Origin: Zygnema cylindricum
Taxonomy: Eukaryota; Streptophyta; Zygnematophyceae; Zygnematales; Zygnemataceae
NCBI GenBank assembly: GCA_037447655.1
Contig: JBBHKE010000404.1
Location: 186,001-250,000 of the forward strand
DNA length: 64,000 nt
Reading direction: 5' to 3'
The position numbers and the translations under genes were made by a program. Under the pieces are notes generated by a model that was not told where the DNA came from, did no database searches, and was given only the letters and a program-made list of their open reading frames with translations. Every line of letters begins with the position of its first letter. The first letter of the stretch is position 1. Positions 20,435-32,635 of this stretch are shown piece after piece.

Positions 20435-23355
20435 CGTTGGAAAGCGAGTTCCACACGGAAGACACAACAAGTGTCAACCAAAGCAACCCGCTTGCGTGTC
20501 ATCGAGTGGATGATAGAAGATTGCGAGGAGAACGAAGAAGAACTGATCATCCCGAGGACCATACAAGAGTTTCCGGAACACTTTACCAGAGAATATGGTT
20601 GTAGTAAGTTGTTTTACTACATACCTCTTTCCTTGTGCTTTCCCTTGAGTTGCTTTATTTGCATTGTTTAATTTTAGACAGTGTCTGCCCTCTTCCTCTG
20701 CTCTTTTCCCTTCATTCTCCCAAAAATCCTCCCTTTCCCCCTCCTTTCCCTCTCCCTCTTCTTCAAATCTGCACTTTCCCTCCACCTTTCACAAAAATCC
20801 TTCCTTTCCCCCTACTTTCTCTCTCCCTCTTCCGAAAATCTGCCCTTTCCCTCCCCCTCCCCCAAAAATCCTCCCTTTCCACCTCCTTTCCCTCTCCCTC
20901 TTCCCCAAATCTACCCTTTCTATCCCCTTTCACAAAAATCCTCCCTTTCCCGCTTCTTTCCCTCTCCTTCTTCCTCAAATCTGCCCTTTCCCTCCCCCTC
21001 TCCCAAAAATCCTCCCTTTCCCATTCCTTTCCCTCTCCCTCTTCCCCAAATCTGCCCTTTCCCCCCCCCCCTTTCCCAAAAATCCTCCCTTTCCCCCTCT
21101 CCCTCCCCCTCGTCAAAACTGCACTTTCCCTTCGCCTTTCCCAAAAATCCTCCCTTTCCCCCTCCTTTCCCTCTCCCTCTTCCCCAAATCTGCTCTTCCC
21201 CCCCCCCCTCTCCCAAAAACCCTTCTTTTCCCCCTCCTTTCCCTCTCCCTTTTCCCCAAATCTACACTTTCCCTCCGCCTTTCCCAAAATCCTTCCTTTC
21301 CCCCTACTTTCTCTCTCCCTCTTCCCCAAATCTGCACTTTCCCTCCGACTTTCCCTAAAATCCTCTATTTCCCCCTATTTTCCTTCTCCCTTTTCCCCAA
21401 ATCTGCCCTTTCCCTCCGCCTTTCCCAAATATCCTCCCTTTCCCCCTCCTTTCCCTCTCCCTCTTCCCCAAATCTGCACTTTCCCCCAGCCTTTCCCAAA
21501 AATCCTCTCTTTCCCCCTACTTTCCCTCTCCCTCTTCCCCAAATCTGCTCTTCCCCCCCCCCTCTCCCAAAAACCCTTCTTTTCCCCCTCCTTTCCCTCT
21601 CCCTTTTCCCCAAATCTACACTTTCCCTCCGCCTTTCCCAAAATCCTTCCTTTCCCCCTACTTTCTCTCTCCCTCTTCCCTAAATCTGCACTTTCTCTCC
21701 GCCTTTCCCAAAATCCTCCCTTTCCCGCTTCTTTCCCTCTCCCTCTTCCTCAAATCTGCCCTTTCCCTCCCCCTCTCCCAAAAATCCTCCCTTTCCCCCT
21801 CCTTTCCCTCTCCCTCTTCCCCAAATCTGCTCTTCCCCCCCCCCCTCTCCCAAAAACCCTTCTTTTCCCCCTCCTTTCCCTCTCCCTTTTCCCCTAATCT
21901 ACACTTTCCCTCCGCCTTTCCCAAAATCCTTCCTTTCCCCCTACTTTCTCTCTCCCTCTTCCCTAAATCTGCACTTTCTCTCCGCCTTTCCCAAAATCCT
22001 TCTTTTCCCCCTACTTTCTCTCTCCCTCTTCCCCAAATCTGCACTTTCCCGCCGACTTTCCCCATTTCCCCCTACTTTCCCTCTCCCTCTTCCCCAAATC
22101 TGCCCTTTCCCTCCCCCTTTCCCAAAAATCATCTCTTTCCCCCTCTTTTCCGTCTCCCTCTTCCCCAAATCTGCCCTTTCCCTCCCCCTCTCCCAAAAAT
22201 CCTCCCTTTCCCCCTCCTTCCCCTCTCCCTCTTCCCCAAATTTTAGATGGCAGCGCTATAGCATTCTGTAGCCAGTCTGCTACACTTTTTTATTTGTTCA
22301 AAGACATTGTGAAGTTATTTTTTTTTATGGTTGTGTTTCCGTTTCCTATTCAACATGGTACAGAAAGGCTTCACGATGGTGGAGAGAGAGGCTAACCATA
22401 ATGGAAGGGATTTTGTCTACATCATTATCCTTCTCGTCGTCATCTTTGGGAGAAGATAGTTGACAAGGACGAAGGCGCTTTCGGGATGAGGCCGGAAGGA
22501 ATCTCCTTGGGTGACCGTCATCCACGAGGAGTTGATAGAGGAGTTCCGCCGCTTTAAGAAAGCGGGAATGAAAATGTCCACTGGAATTCTTGTGGACATG
22601 GCGAAACATATTGTACTTCAGAGGAGGGTTAAGCACGGCATCAAGTGGTTGAATAAAGACGGATCTGAACTTCGACTGATAATAACGATGAGGTGGGTAC
22701 AAAGGGCCCAGGAAAAGCACAATATCGTGGTGCGGGTACAAAAAGGGACATTACAATGTAGCCCCGAGAAAGAGGAGTACATCGAGAAGACCGTGGCTTA
22801 CCATATGGGGGCCTTAAAAAAGGGGTTTGAATCCGGTAAGCTCTACTAACCTTTACAATTATTTGTTCTATGAATGTCGAAGTTTTGGAATTATATTAGG
22901 TTTTTTTTTACTTGGTTTTCTTTTTTAAGGGAAGTTTGCATGTATTTTGAGGAGGTACGTTTAATTTGCTCTTTCGTATAAAGTGTTGTATTGCAAGCAT
23001 TTTTGCCCACCGCTTCTACGACTTTCTTGTTTTCGAGATTATGACGTACACTAACATGGAGTTTTTTATTACTTTTTTGGGTTATACGTCGCGTGTGCAA
23101 CAGGAGCGTTGAACGAGGATTTGATGGAGAACATGGACGAGACCCATCTTATTGTAAATTTCGACAACGGAAAAACATTGGGATTTCGGGGGGACGAAAC
23201 CGTCAAATATGCTGACGTTGTCGGCGGTGGGGAGTCAATGACCCTAATGGTGCGTATAACCGGAGGCGTTAACGCAATGATAGCCAACCCCATGATCATC
23301 TTCACGAATAGGAACCGGAGTTACCCGATCGGTGGGTTACCCGACACGGTCCCCG
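20435..23355 (+). CDS. Truncated spliced pogo/CENP-B-like DDE transposase gene
   Basis: Three exons fit in phase. Exon 1 is open from about 20435 to 20603, ending ITREYGC-like with donor GTAAGT; the first in-frame ATG is at 20510, or the exon begins after an AG at 20434. Exon 2 is 22491-22835, donor GTAAGC. Exon 3 is 23104-23355, acceptor CAACAG, donor GTAAGA. Exon 2 looks like a CENP-B-type helix-turn-helix region (EELIEEFRRFKKAGMKMSTG, RWVQRAQEKHNIVVR). Exon 3 begins the catalytic domain: NMDETHLIVNFDN with the first acidic residue, then TLGFRGDETVKYADVV and MIIFTNRNRSYPI. The two later catalytic acidic residues are missing because no continuing exon is found after 23355. A transposase remnant or a partial domesticated gene; family placement is from pattern memory. 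Confidence 0.6.
20715..22240. repeat. Homopyrimidine 71-bp-unit array 2 (about 21 units)
   Basis: Same unit as array 1, with variants at the cctccccctc and cctccgcctt positions. Blocks of several units recur as higher-order duplications, for example the stretches near 21180-21340, 21540-21690 and 21830-21980. It lies wholly inside the predicted first intron (20604-22490) of the transposase gene. Because the pyrimidine strand has almost no stop codons, long overlapping ORFs here are artefacts. Confidence 0.9.
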
Positions 23356-24906
23356 GTAAGATTTTTCATCCAATTGCAATTTTTCATTTTTTTTAGGGTG
23401 CTTTGTTATTGTCATTCACTATGAACTCTCTCTCCCCCTCCCTCTTTATCTATCTCTCTCTATCCCCCACTCGCCACAGGCTCTCTCTCATGACATGCTC
23501 ACAAGGCAATTACAAGCTATCATCAACAAGCACCGCAATCATTTTGACGGAGAGGAAGTAGAGTCTCCTTGCCCTAGAGCTCGAGACTTCACACAAAATA
23601 TCGGAGAGGCAAACAGTCAACAAGATGGCATGTGTAGCGAAGAACGCACGAGCGGCAATGACATTTGAGGCATAGGAAAGAGTTGAAACGGTGGTTGTTT
23701 TCTTTTTACTCACAAACATAATTTCAATGTGATAGTGCAATGGAAAACAAATTTTTCCGATGTTGGTTACAGTACACAAATGTGGTGAGTTTGTGAACTT
23801 TAGTGGCCCTTCCCCTTATGGGAAACCCGATTTTATATTTGTAACTGTCGTTTGTGATAATGTAAGTTCAATTTTTCCAATGCTTACCTGTTTTGTGATA
23901 TGTCTGTTATGATTTCTAGTGTATTTTTTTATGTTGATTTGTGTATTGATTGGGATACGAATAATGAGTACCACACATAAATAATATATGATTTGAACAC
24001 TTTGTTGGTCACCAATTTACAAAAAACGGTTAGGCAAGGTGCTGGTGGTTAGTAATCCATCGACGAAACTGCCTCAACGTTGAAAATAAATTTAGCTGCG
24101 ACCGTCCCTCGTCGCTATTCTACACCACTCAAATGAGACAATGTGGGCTCTCGCGGTAACTGTAGCGACAACCTTGCCTCAAAGTTGGTTGGTCATCCAG
24201 CGAGGACTTCACCTCGTCGCTGGTTGACCTTTGTCATATGTATTACATGTTTCAACGACGAAGCTACCGCGTCGCTCTCTTTTGGTATTTCAAAGAGGCG
24301 GACAGGCGGACAAGATGATGTCAACGGCAAGCACACATTTTCGGAAAACAAAAATATAAATACCGAAACAAATATTATCACATGATGCGGAATACAATCG
24401 TCAATTAACATAATGACAATTGAACAAGGACAATTAACATAATGACAATTGAACAAGGACAGACCATAAGAAAGATGGAATAGTTTGAGGCACATATGAT
24501 TGGAGGCGACAATAGCAGAAAAAAATATGTAATTCATTATATAACGGTGATCCCGTTTTACAAAAAAATATTAAAACACAAATGTACTCGAGGCCATTGA
24601 CCTACACTATCACTATATGCATTGTCTCGACTCGGATCTATAGCTAAAAAAGTATTATTCAAAAAATCTAAACGTCCCAATGCTACACAACCTATCTATT
24701 GTCTAATGGAGAGCCTATCTTAAAAAAAACTATCCTTAAACGTCCAGCTGGAGCCACGAAGAATTTTAAACCCGATTCGGCGACTTTTCGACGACTTTTT
24801 TCATATCCATGACATCTTCACAATGCCGTACACAGCTTCCTCCAAAACGACTATCGGAAATTAAACACCCCTGGAGAGGAAAAATACAATAAGGCAGAGG
24901 GGAGGT
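23356..24906. other. Non-LTR sequence downstream of the transposase exons
   Basis: No supported gene. Contains a CT-rich run at 23425-23475, repeated cgtcgct motifs at 24100-24280, and a 30-bp direct duplication (caattaacataatgacaatt core) at 24401-24460. A short ORF at 23492-23667 has no recognisable family and does not splice in frame to exon 3. Confidence 0.5.
24401..24460. repeat. 30-bp tandem duplication
   Basis: Two adjacent copies of a unit containing aattaacataatgacaatt and gaacaaggac. Confidence 0.75.
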
Positions 24907-25196
24907 ACTTCTACAAGAGACCAGTTAGAGCTAACGGCTACGCCTCGCTTTGCAGGTCAAAGGTTCGAGTCCTGCTGGACTCACCTTTTTGTTGAAGAGT
25001 GACTTATATCACTTTTTAGTCCTGCATATGGAGCTGAGGCAGCCATGGCTCCACCACCCTTTCTTTCCTTCAATGACAACAAGATGTATATAGGCTAAAG
25101 AGAGGAGGTAGAGGTAGACTGCCTACGCTTTTCCTTTTGTTTTTTATTAATCTATCCAAACTTAGAAAATACTTGCTAAATCTAGTAATTTCAACA
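24907..25196 (-). repeat. E6 3' LTR, truncated
   Basis: Aligns with the E17 LTR end from acttctacaa to tttcaaca, including the tRNA-like cggctacgcc and ggttcgagtcctgc stretch. Confidence 0.8.
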
Positions 25197-28100
25197 CTCC
25201 CCTTATTTCATAGTCTAACTTCAATTTCTGTTTTAGTCCACACTTTTCTCTACAATATTTGAACTTTGGAGAGAGGACAGGTTTGGTTATCATATCACCT
25301 ACCATTTCTCTGTCAAAAGTATACACAAGAATCACAATTTTAATTTCAACCGTTTCCCTCATAAAACTCAATCTTATATCCATATGTTTAGCTTCGAAAT
25401 GATGCTTTAGATTGGCTACAATTGCAATGGTAGCCTGATTATCACAGAAAACTTTATGCACTCCCTCTTTCATGTACCCTAGTTCTTGTTACAAATACTT
25501 GACCCAGATTAACTCTTTCACAGCAGAACAAGAGGCCATGTACTCAGCCTCCATAGTAGACCGAGCAACCACATTTTGTTGCTTACTGCTCCAACAACAA
25601 GCACCTTCCACCACATACAACACATACCTAGAAGTACATCTTCTCATAAGTGCATCCCCATAACTGGCATCACTCCAAGTTGTGATGTCAGTGTGCTCCC
25701 CTCCCAAATTCAAGCATAACTTAATGGTTCGTTCCACGTATCTTATGACTCTCTAAACTGCCTCCAAATTTCTCTTCCTTGGATCATCAAGACTCCTACT
25801 GAGGACTCCTACTGCTGCCGCTATGTCCAGCCAGGTACAATTCATAAAGTAGATTAAGATTCCTACAACTTGCTTCTAAGGAATAGACTTCATAAACAGT
25901 CTCTCTTCTAGACTCATCTGATCATCTATGTTTGTCACTCATCTTTCTATGCTCCCATCACTCACTTTCTTCTAGTCCATGGGAGTGGTACAACGTTTGC
26001 CTTTTCCATTTGGAATTTCTCAAGCATATTCCCTATAGCTTCTTTCTAAATAAGTCTGATAATCTTTTCCCCCCCTTTCTCTTTCCGTTTGAATTCCCAA
26101 AATGTATCTTGCCTCCCCTAAATCCTTCATGTCAAATCTGCTTCTAAGATTTTCCTTTAACTTATTTATTTTTTCAATAGACTTACTTAGCACCAGCAAA
26201 TCATTTACATAAATTGCAATGAAAATAACACCATTCTCATCCTCAAAAATATAAATAGAATGGTCAAAACTGATCCGAATATATCCGAGATTGGTGAGAA
26301 ACTCATCTAGTTTCTTATTCCACTATCTGGCAGCCTTCTTCAGTCCATATAATGATTTTATTAGCCTGCAGATTTTGCTCTCCTGTCTTTCTTCCAAAAA
26401 ACCTTATGGTTGCCGCATGAATATTTCTTCCTCTAGCTCAATATTGAAGAATGCGGTCTTAATATCTATTTGGTGTATCTCCATGAATTTCGTTGCCGCT
26501 AGATTGAAGGGAATCCGTACTGATGGGAACTGAATAACTGGAGCAAAAGTCTCCTCAAAGTCTATCCTTTTTTTTTTTGGTGAACCCCTTTGCTACCAAC
26601 CGAGCCTTAAATCTTTCAATGGTATTATTTGGGTTCTTTTTCAATTTAAACACCCATTTGCACCCAATCAGTATTTTGTCCGAAGGAAAGTCCACCAGTT
26701 CCCAAGTATTTGCTAAACTGATAGAGGCCATCTCATCATTTATGGTTGTAACTCATCTTTCTTTCTTCGGACTGTTCATTGCCTCATATTATGACTAAGG
26801 CTCATCGGGGTGAGATAGCTTAGTTACCTTGTGAGCGGCTTGTTTTTCCTGTAGTTGTTTGCTGCTTCTTCGCCCTTCCTCAAAATCCGAAGTTGGAATT
26901 GAAGGAAGTCTCCGATTCCTCCTTACTGTCTCATCGACTCCTCTATCCATAAGAGCCTCTTCTGGCTCCTCCTCTTGTGTCTTCTTGGAGGGCGTACAAG
27001 TATGGGGAGCTTTGGGTATATCTCCCCTATATTGGATCTCTCTCGATTCTGCAATCATTGTTTCACTCATGTCTTTTACGTGAAAGTCCGAGTCCTCCTC
27101 ACTCTCGGACTCAAAATTGATACTTATCTTCTTTATTTTTTTTGAAGTGATCACATGACTTCCCTTCATCCATGACAACTAGCTGCTTAACCAGAATGAT
27201 ATCTCTTTTCGCTAAGTCATAGCCATATACCACTTGACATCCTCATTATATCCCACAAGATATGCAGGTTTCCCCTTAGCATCTCGTTTCCAATTTTTCT
27301 TATCCATATCAAGACTGTAAACTTGATTACGGAATACTTTTAGGTGAGGAAAATCTGGTATCCTTCCAACCCATCTCTCATAAGGTGTCATCCCTTTCAC
27401 GACTTTGGTAAGGATTCTATTTTTAATGTAGTTAGCATTGTTCATGGCTTCTGCCCAAAACCTTTTTCCTATTTTCTTGTCGCCCAACATACTACGTGCA
27501 GTATCTCCTATAGTTTTGTTCAACCTCTCAACTACCCCTTTTTGTTTTGGATTATTCGGTACAGTTTAATGATGCTGAACTCCCTTATCCTTCAAGTATT
27601 CAACAAATTGGTTAGAGGTATATTCTCCCCAATTATCACTGTTTATCCTCTTGATGGGGGTTCCGTGCAACTTTTCACTCCCGGCTATATATTTTTTGAA
27701 GTAAGTTGGTGTTTCAGACTTTGTTTTCAGGAAGTAGACTCTAGAGTATCAAGACCATTCATCAGTTATTGTCAACATAAACCTCTTTCCTCCAACCGAA
27801 GGTACTTTTGCAGGTCTGAAGATATCTGTGTGGACGAGATCTAGTACTTTCTCACCTCTATGTGTGGCGGCTTTGGGAAAGGGAAGTTTGTGAGCCTTAC
27901 CTTGAGCACAGCCACAACAATCATCCATCATTTCATTATCACCAAACCGAATGCCGTCTACTACCCTAAGCTTTTTCATTTCCCTCAACCTATCAAAATG
28001 CACATGCCCCAACCGCATATGCCAAATCATCAACTTTGGGACATCAACATAGTAAGCTTTCTTCTTTTCATTACCGAAGTTGAACCTAAACATTCCGTGG

Positions 28101-29569
28101 CTACCTTTATTGTCTGTTAAGTAAACTTCATCCCCATATTTAGTTGTAAAGACACTTTTTCTAGTGAAGGTATAAAACTCTTTGTCATCTAATACAGACA
28201 TAGAGACAAGATTTTTACTCAGGTGATGTATGTGGATTACATCTAAAAAATTGAGTATAAAAGTCTTACCCTCCAAGGACTTTCAGATCTACCAAACCCA
28301 CTATATCTGTACTAACTACTCACCCAACCCCATACTCTATTCTTAGTAAGGATCTTCCATATCTTGGTAAAGAGGTGCCTGTCACAACACATGTGCATAG
28401 ATGCACCTAAATCGATGATCCATCCTTCCTGTGGAGCTTCCCGAATGGCTCTAAGAGCACACTTTGTGTTTCTGAGGGATTGCTTTCTCTTCCAAATTCT
28501 TGTCAAGAAAGAGCAACCCATCCTCCTCGTCAGAGGAATTGTCCTCCTCAGTCTCTCCTTTCACTTGTGTTACCACAAGTGCCTTCATTTTCCATCCGAA
28601 AGAATCTCCTCCACGGTTCTTTTGGAGCCTTAGCTCCAACAGCTTTGTAAACCCCCCCCTAAAGTGTCCGTGATTTTTGTATAAATGACAAAGACCATTT
28701 GGGGGTCACGGTCGTCCAGACTGATCTCTTTCTCTTTTGAAGCCGGTGTACGCTTTCTTTGAAGCTTTCCTCTACCGGTCCCTTCCACCAGCTAGAGCTT
28801 GAATGCTTTTTCCTTTCTCTAAATCCCAATAGTATTCCCCTTTAGAAGTATCATCCGGACCACTGTTTTGCACTTCCAAGATTTGTCATCCATTTCCTCT
28901 GCTCGGTACACTATGTTCTCATACTCATCAGGCAACTTCATGATGAGGGTGTTTACTTTCATCTTCATTGTACTTGTCCACCTGGCACTCTCCATCTCCA
29001 TATACAAACAAGAGAGTTCATTACAGTAGTCTAACATTTTCCCCCTTTGTAAGTATAATCCCCTAATATTTGCTCGGCCAATTGGAGCTCCTAAATGGTA
29101 CCAGCACTATAGATCTCCACTAAAGTCACCCACTACTCCTTAGCGTTGAGAATGTGAAGATGGGAGATTGCCTTAGCTTTAGTAAGATGGCTTAGAAGGA
29201 AATGTCTGGCATTCATGTTTGTGTATTCCCACGTTTGAATATCGTTTTCCTTGGTCTTCACGGCCGCCGCTCCAGGTGATTTTCGATAGGAGTAAGATGT
29301 GTCTCCTTCCCTTTCCGTTTTTTGGACACATTGTTGTCTGCCTCGTCTGCCTCCTTCCTTGGAGCAAATGCTGCTACAAAAAACCTCACTCCACCAAACC
29401 CTGGTGGGGTTGCTTGACGCGAACGTTTCACTTATCCACTAAAAATACCCCTGTATCGTTTTTCACACAAAGCTTTTGTTATCATGGCTTCCTAATAAAT
29501 GAACTCAGATCCGTTGAAGATGGACACCCTAGAGGGTGGGCCCATAACCTGTAACACTGTGCCTCCCAT
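25197..29569 (-). pseudogene. E6 gag-pol, heavily mutated but nearly full length
   Basis: Start at 29569 in the LTR (MGGTVLQ, then VMGPPSRV). Gag pieces are at 29550-28630, with KLPDEYENIVYRAEEMDD at 29037-28819. Protease shows WIIDLGASMHMC, with the active-site DSG changed to DLG (28521-28312). Integrase covers 28276-27749 (MIWHMRLGHVHFDRL) and 27523-27212. The linker is 27178-26795. RT and RNase H follow down to 25197, with TWSDASYGDALMRRCTSRY, MEAEYMASCSA and FCDNQATIAI readable. Many stops and frameshifts; clearly inactive. Confidence 0.88.
29535..29549 (-). promoter_or_regulatory. E6 primer-binding site
   Basis: Minus strand GGTTATGGGCCCACC, a perfect copy even though the coding region is destroyed. 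Confidence 0.78.
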
Positions 29570-30283
29570 TAGACTACAAAATTCAAGAAGCCTCTAGGCA
29601 ATTTTTGATTGACCCACATTCAACTACGACCAGTGATACACAAGCAGGTAAACTGACAATTTAACTCTAACCCTTTGTACTCTGAACTCCCCTAAGTCCA
29701 TAGCAAAGATAATCACATAAATCGCCCAACCAAGCATTAAGTTATAAAATGGGAAAGATGCCAAGATTTATTTAAGCTATCTGGGAGAGAGGCGGCTACC
29801 TCTTAAATTCTCTAAGTCCCAAACCCCTCACACCACCCTTATCTAATCAAGTAGGCTCCAATCAGAAGACTGTACAGTACAAAAAGGTACCATGGTCGAT
29901 GTCCTTTCTGTATGCCCTGTCTACGACAAGGATATGGAGTGGACACCTGTCTTCTTTGGACTTTTCCTCATGCTCCCCGAGATTCCTATTTCCCAATGAT
30001 ATCTTACCACATGGCACTAGGTCATGTCACGCCCAAAATCTGCCAAAGCAGCCATTCTGAGATCTCGGCGATAATACGTGCCATCGGATCTAAACCGGTT
30101 TTTAACATTAGCCTTTGAAACGAATGTCCAGTACATTTGTTTCGTGCGGGTTGATGTTCGCACCATATTATAACTAATTTCCATATTCTTCATCCATAAT
30201 TTCGTTAATCAAATTAAAGTTCCTATACACTGTTTAAATTGATTTCAAATCTTGTGTAGTCTAACAAACTCCTACGACAGACT
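29550..30283 (-). repeat. E6 5' LTR, truncated by E7
   Basis: Inner end tgtaacactgtgcctcccat. The outer quarter is missing at 30283, where the E7 LTR begins. Confidence 0.8.
29877..29924 (-). promoter_or_regulatory. GTAC pentad module, E6 LTR (eroded)
   Basis: GTAC at 29877 and 29887; GTCC at 29901; GTAT at 29910; CTAC at 29921. Confidence 0.55.
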
Positions 30284-31332
30284 TGAAACTCTGAAACCAC
30301 CATAAGTCCTTAGAGTGGACAGCTTCCAAGAAGCCTCTAGGATAATCCTGACCCCTTTGTGTTTCAGCAAAAATAACTGCCACCCTGGCAGACAAAAACC
30401 CTGACCACCTGCACCCCTGTGAAGGCAAGACTCCCCTGAGTCGGTAGCAAAAAGAATCTCTGAATTTGCTCCCCTGAGCAGTAAGTTATGGAGGGTCAAA
30501 GTTGACCTTTTGTACAGAAGCTCTCTGGGAGAGGGGGTCCTATCTTCTAATTTTTTCTAAGTCCTATCTCTCTCACAGACTCTATCTACTGATGTACCGA
30601 ACCAATCAGAATAGAGTTCCGTACATAAAAGTACATCTGCCGGTGTACTTTACGTACAGACATTGTACGACATGGCCTAAATGTCGACCTATGTCATATC
30701 CGGATTCGGTGCCATAATCTCCGGAGATTCTACGATCCAACGTAATTTCGCCACGAGCCATCCGATCTGGCGATAGCCATAAACCGCCAAAATCTTCCTC
30801 CGCGATCTTGGCGCTAATCCCGGCCGTCCGATTAAATTCAGATTTAATCGTAGCCGTAATAAATACATGCGCGGTATTTGTTTGAATTACGAAACAAATG
30901 CGCAGTATTGATTTTTGTCCGTACCGTAATTCGTACATTATATATTACTGGATCTATGTATCCCGTAATCCATTTTAGTTAAATGATTTATCGCACGTAT
31001 AATCAATTTAATAAATATCAAACTATATACTACGTAACACTAGTCCTAGACTTAACGGCTAAGGCTACCGGCTATTTCCTGTCTGCCGGCAGGTAGGTGC
31101 AAAGATCAATTCCTGCCGCCGGCACATACCTTTTAAATAAAAAAACCCTAACTAATTTAAATTTCCCGTAAACCACAGAATAGCCTAGTTAGCCATGGCT
31201 CTAGCATCCTCTCCAATTTCTTAGTGACTGCGACAAGTTTGAGAGTTGGAGAGAGAAGTTAGAGGTAGACTGCCTCGGCTTCTTTATTTCTATTCAGACC
31301 TAGAAAATACTTTAAAACCATTAGTTTCTACA
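30284..31332 (-). repeat. E7 3' LTR (1049 bp)
   Basis: Minus-strand ends TGTAGAAACT and CAGAGTTTCA; near twin of the 1050-bp E12 LTR. Confidence 0.92.
30621..30668 (-). promoter_or_regulatory. GTAC pentad module, E7 LTR
   Basis: GTAC at 30621, 30631, 30645, 30654 and 30665: all five intact. Confidence 0.7.
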
Positions 31333-31345
31333 CTCCCTTTATTTT

Positions 31346-32625
31346 CTAGTCAATCTTTAATTTCAGACCACACTTCTCCTTGTAGAAAATTAGCTTAGGG
31401 GAAGGCACAGGTTTGGTCATCATATTTGCTACCATCTCACTATCTGGTCTGTACTCTAAACTCATTATTTTGTTTTCTACTTTCTCTCTAACAAAGCTGA
31501 GTCTGATGTCCATGTGTTTGGCTTTAAAATGATGTTTAGGATTGGTAGAAATAGCGATTGCTCCCTGATTATCACAAAATATTTTCTGCACACCATTCTT
31601 AAGGTGACCAAGCTCACCAAGCAAAGACTTGACCCACATCAATTCTTTTACAGCAGAGCAAGAGGCCATATACTCAGCCTCCATGATGGACGGAGCAATA
31701 ACCTTTTGCTGTTTGCTACTCCAACAGCAAGCCCCATCACCCACATATAATACATATCCAGAAGTGCATCTCCTCATCGGAGCATCACCATAACTGGCAT
31801 CACTCTAAGTAGTGATGTCAGTATTCTCCCCGCCCAAATGCAACCATAGATCCCTAGTTCCTATCAAATATCTAAGGACTCTCTTAGCTGCCTCCCAATC
31901 CTTCTTAGTGGGAGCATTTAGACTTCTACTCACCACTCCTAGAGCTGCAGCTAAATCCGGCCGGGTACAATTCATAAAATAGATTAGACTTCCCACTACT
32001 TGCCTGTAAGGAATAGTCTCCATGAACTTTTGTTCTTCAAGAGATAATTCCTCGTCTAAGACTGTGACTCCTTCTTCCTCACTCCCCTCACTTCCATTCT
32101 TCAACTCCAATGGAGTTGTACAACTATTAGCTTTATCCATTTGAAAATTTTCAAGCATGTTCCCTATTGCTTCCTTTTGAGTCAATCTTATAATTTTTCT
32201 TTTTCAGTCTCTCTCTACTTGAATTCCCAAAATATATTTTGCTTCCCCCATATCCTTCATTTCAAATCTCCCCTTAAGATCGGTTTTCAGTTTATTAATT
32301 TTTTCCATTGATTTACTTTAAACAAGACAATCATCAACATAAATTGCAATAAATATAAAGCCTTCCTCATCTTCGAAAACATAGATTGAGTGATCTGAGC
32401 TGATCCAGATATATCACAGACCAGTAAGAAACTCATCAAGCTTCTTATTCCATTGTCGAGGCGCCTGTTTCAAACCATAAAGAGATTTAATCAGCCGGCA
32501 TACCTTACTCTCCTCTCCTTCCTCCACAAAACCTTCGGGTTGTCGCATGAAGATCTCCTCTTCCAATTCTCCATGCAAAAAGGCTGTCTTGATGTCCATC
32601 TGGTGTACTTCTATGTCTTCCGCTG
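31346..32625 (-). pseudogene. E7 pol, RT and RNase H part
   Basis: Ends with the same KLKID plus stop next to the polypurine tract as E12. RNase H is nearly intact (31777-31346 and 32185-31805), broken by one nonsense change where TWSDASYGD has lost its W codon (about 31805). RT shows [20 protein letters not shown] (32599-32414), while the YVDD region near 32330 is frameshifted. It runs into the N gap. Confidence 0.88.
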
Positions 32626-32635
32626 NNNNNNNNNN
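32626..32635. other. Assembly gap (10 N)
   Basis: Ten N bases directly inside the E7 reverse transcriptase. The join between E7 and E8 is therefore not supported by continuous sequence, and the gap length may be arbitrary. Confidence 1.

Larger units (their letters stand above)
24907..30283 (-). mobile_element. E6: degraded Ty1/copia element, truncated at both LTRs
   Basis: Minus-strand copia of the E1/E17-like subfamily. The 3' LTR remnant is 24907-25196, the internal region 25197-29549 and the 5' LTR 29550-30283. The 5' LTR is cut at a GACAGACT sequence by insertion of E7; the missing remainder should lie beyond E7, past the assembly gap. On the left the LTR joins non-LTR sequence abruptly. 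Confidence 0.88.
30284..32625 (-). mobile_element. E7: Ty1/copia element, 3' half up to the assembly gap
   Basis: Minus-strand, E12-like. 3' LTR 30284-31332, polypurine tract 31333-31345, then RNase H and part of RT. It is inserted in the E6 5' LTR after agact (30279-30283). The 5' half is not in the window because sequence stops at the N run. Confidence 0.9.

Noticed and set aside
20635-21897. Long Pro/Phe/Ser-rich ORFs in all three plus frames, and Gly/Arg/Glu-rich ORFs on the minus strand, across the homopyrimidine arrays
   Set aside because: A strand of C and T with few A blocks cannot form stop codons. The 71-bp unit is not a multiple of three, and all frames are open, so this is composition, not coding.
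19340-22240. CRISPR-like spacing of repeats
   Set aside because: Units are contiguous variants of one low-complexity sequence with no unique spacers, in a eukaryotic setting.
23492-23667. Possible fourth exon of the transposase (58-codon ORF)
   Set aside because: The CACAG acceptor upstream gives an immediate stop in the required phase, and the peptide does not resemble the expected continuation of the DDE domain.
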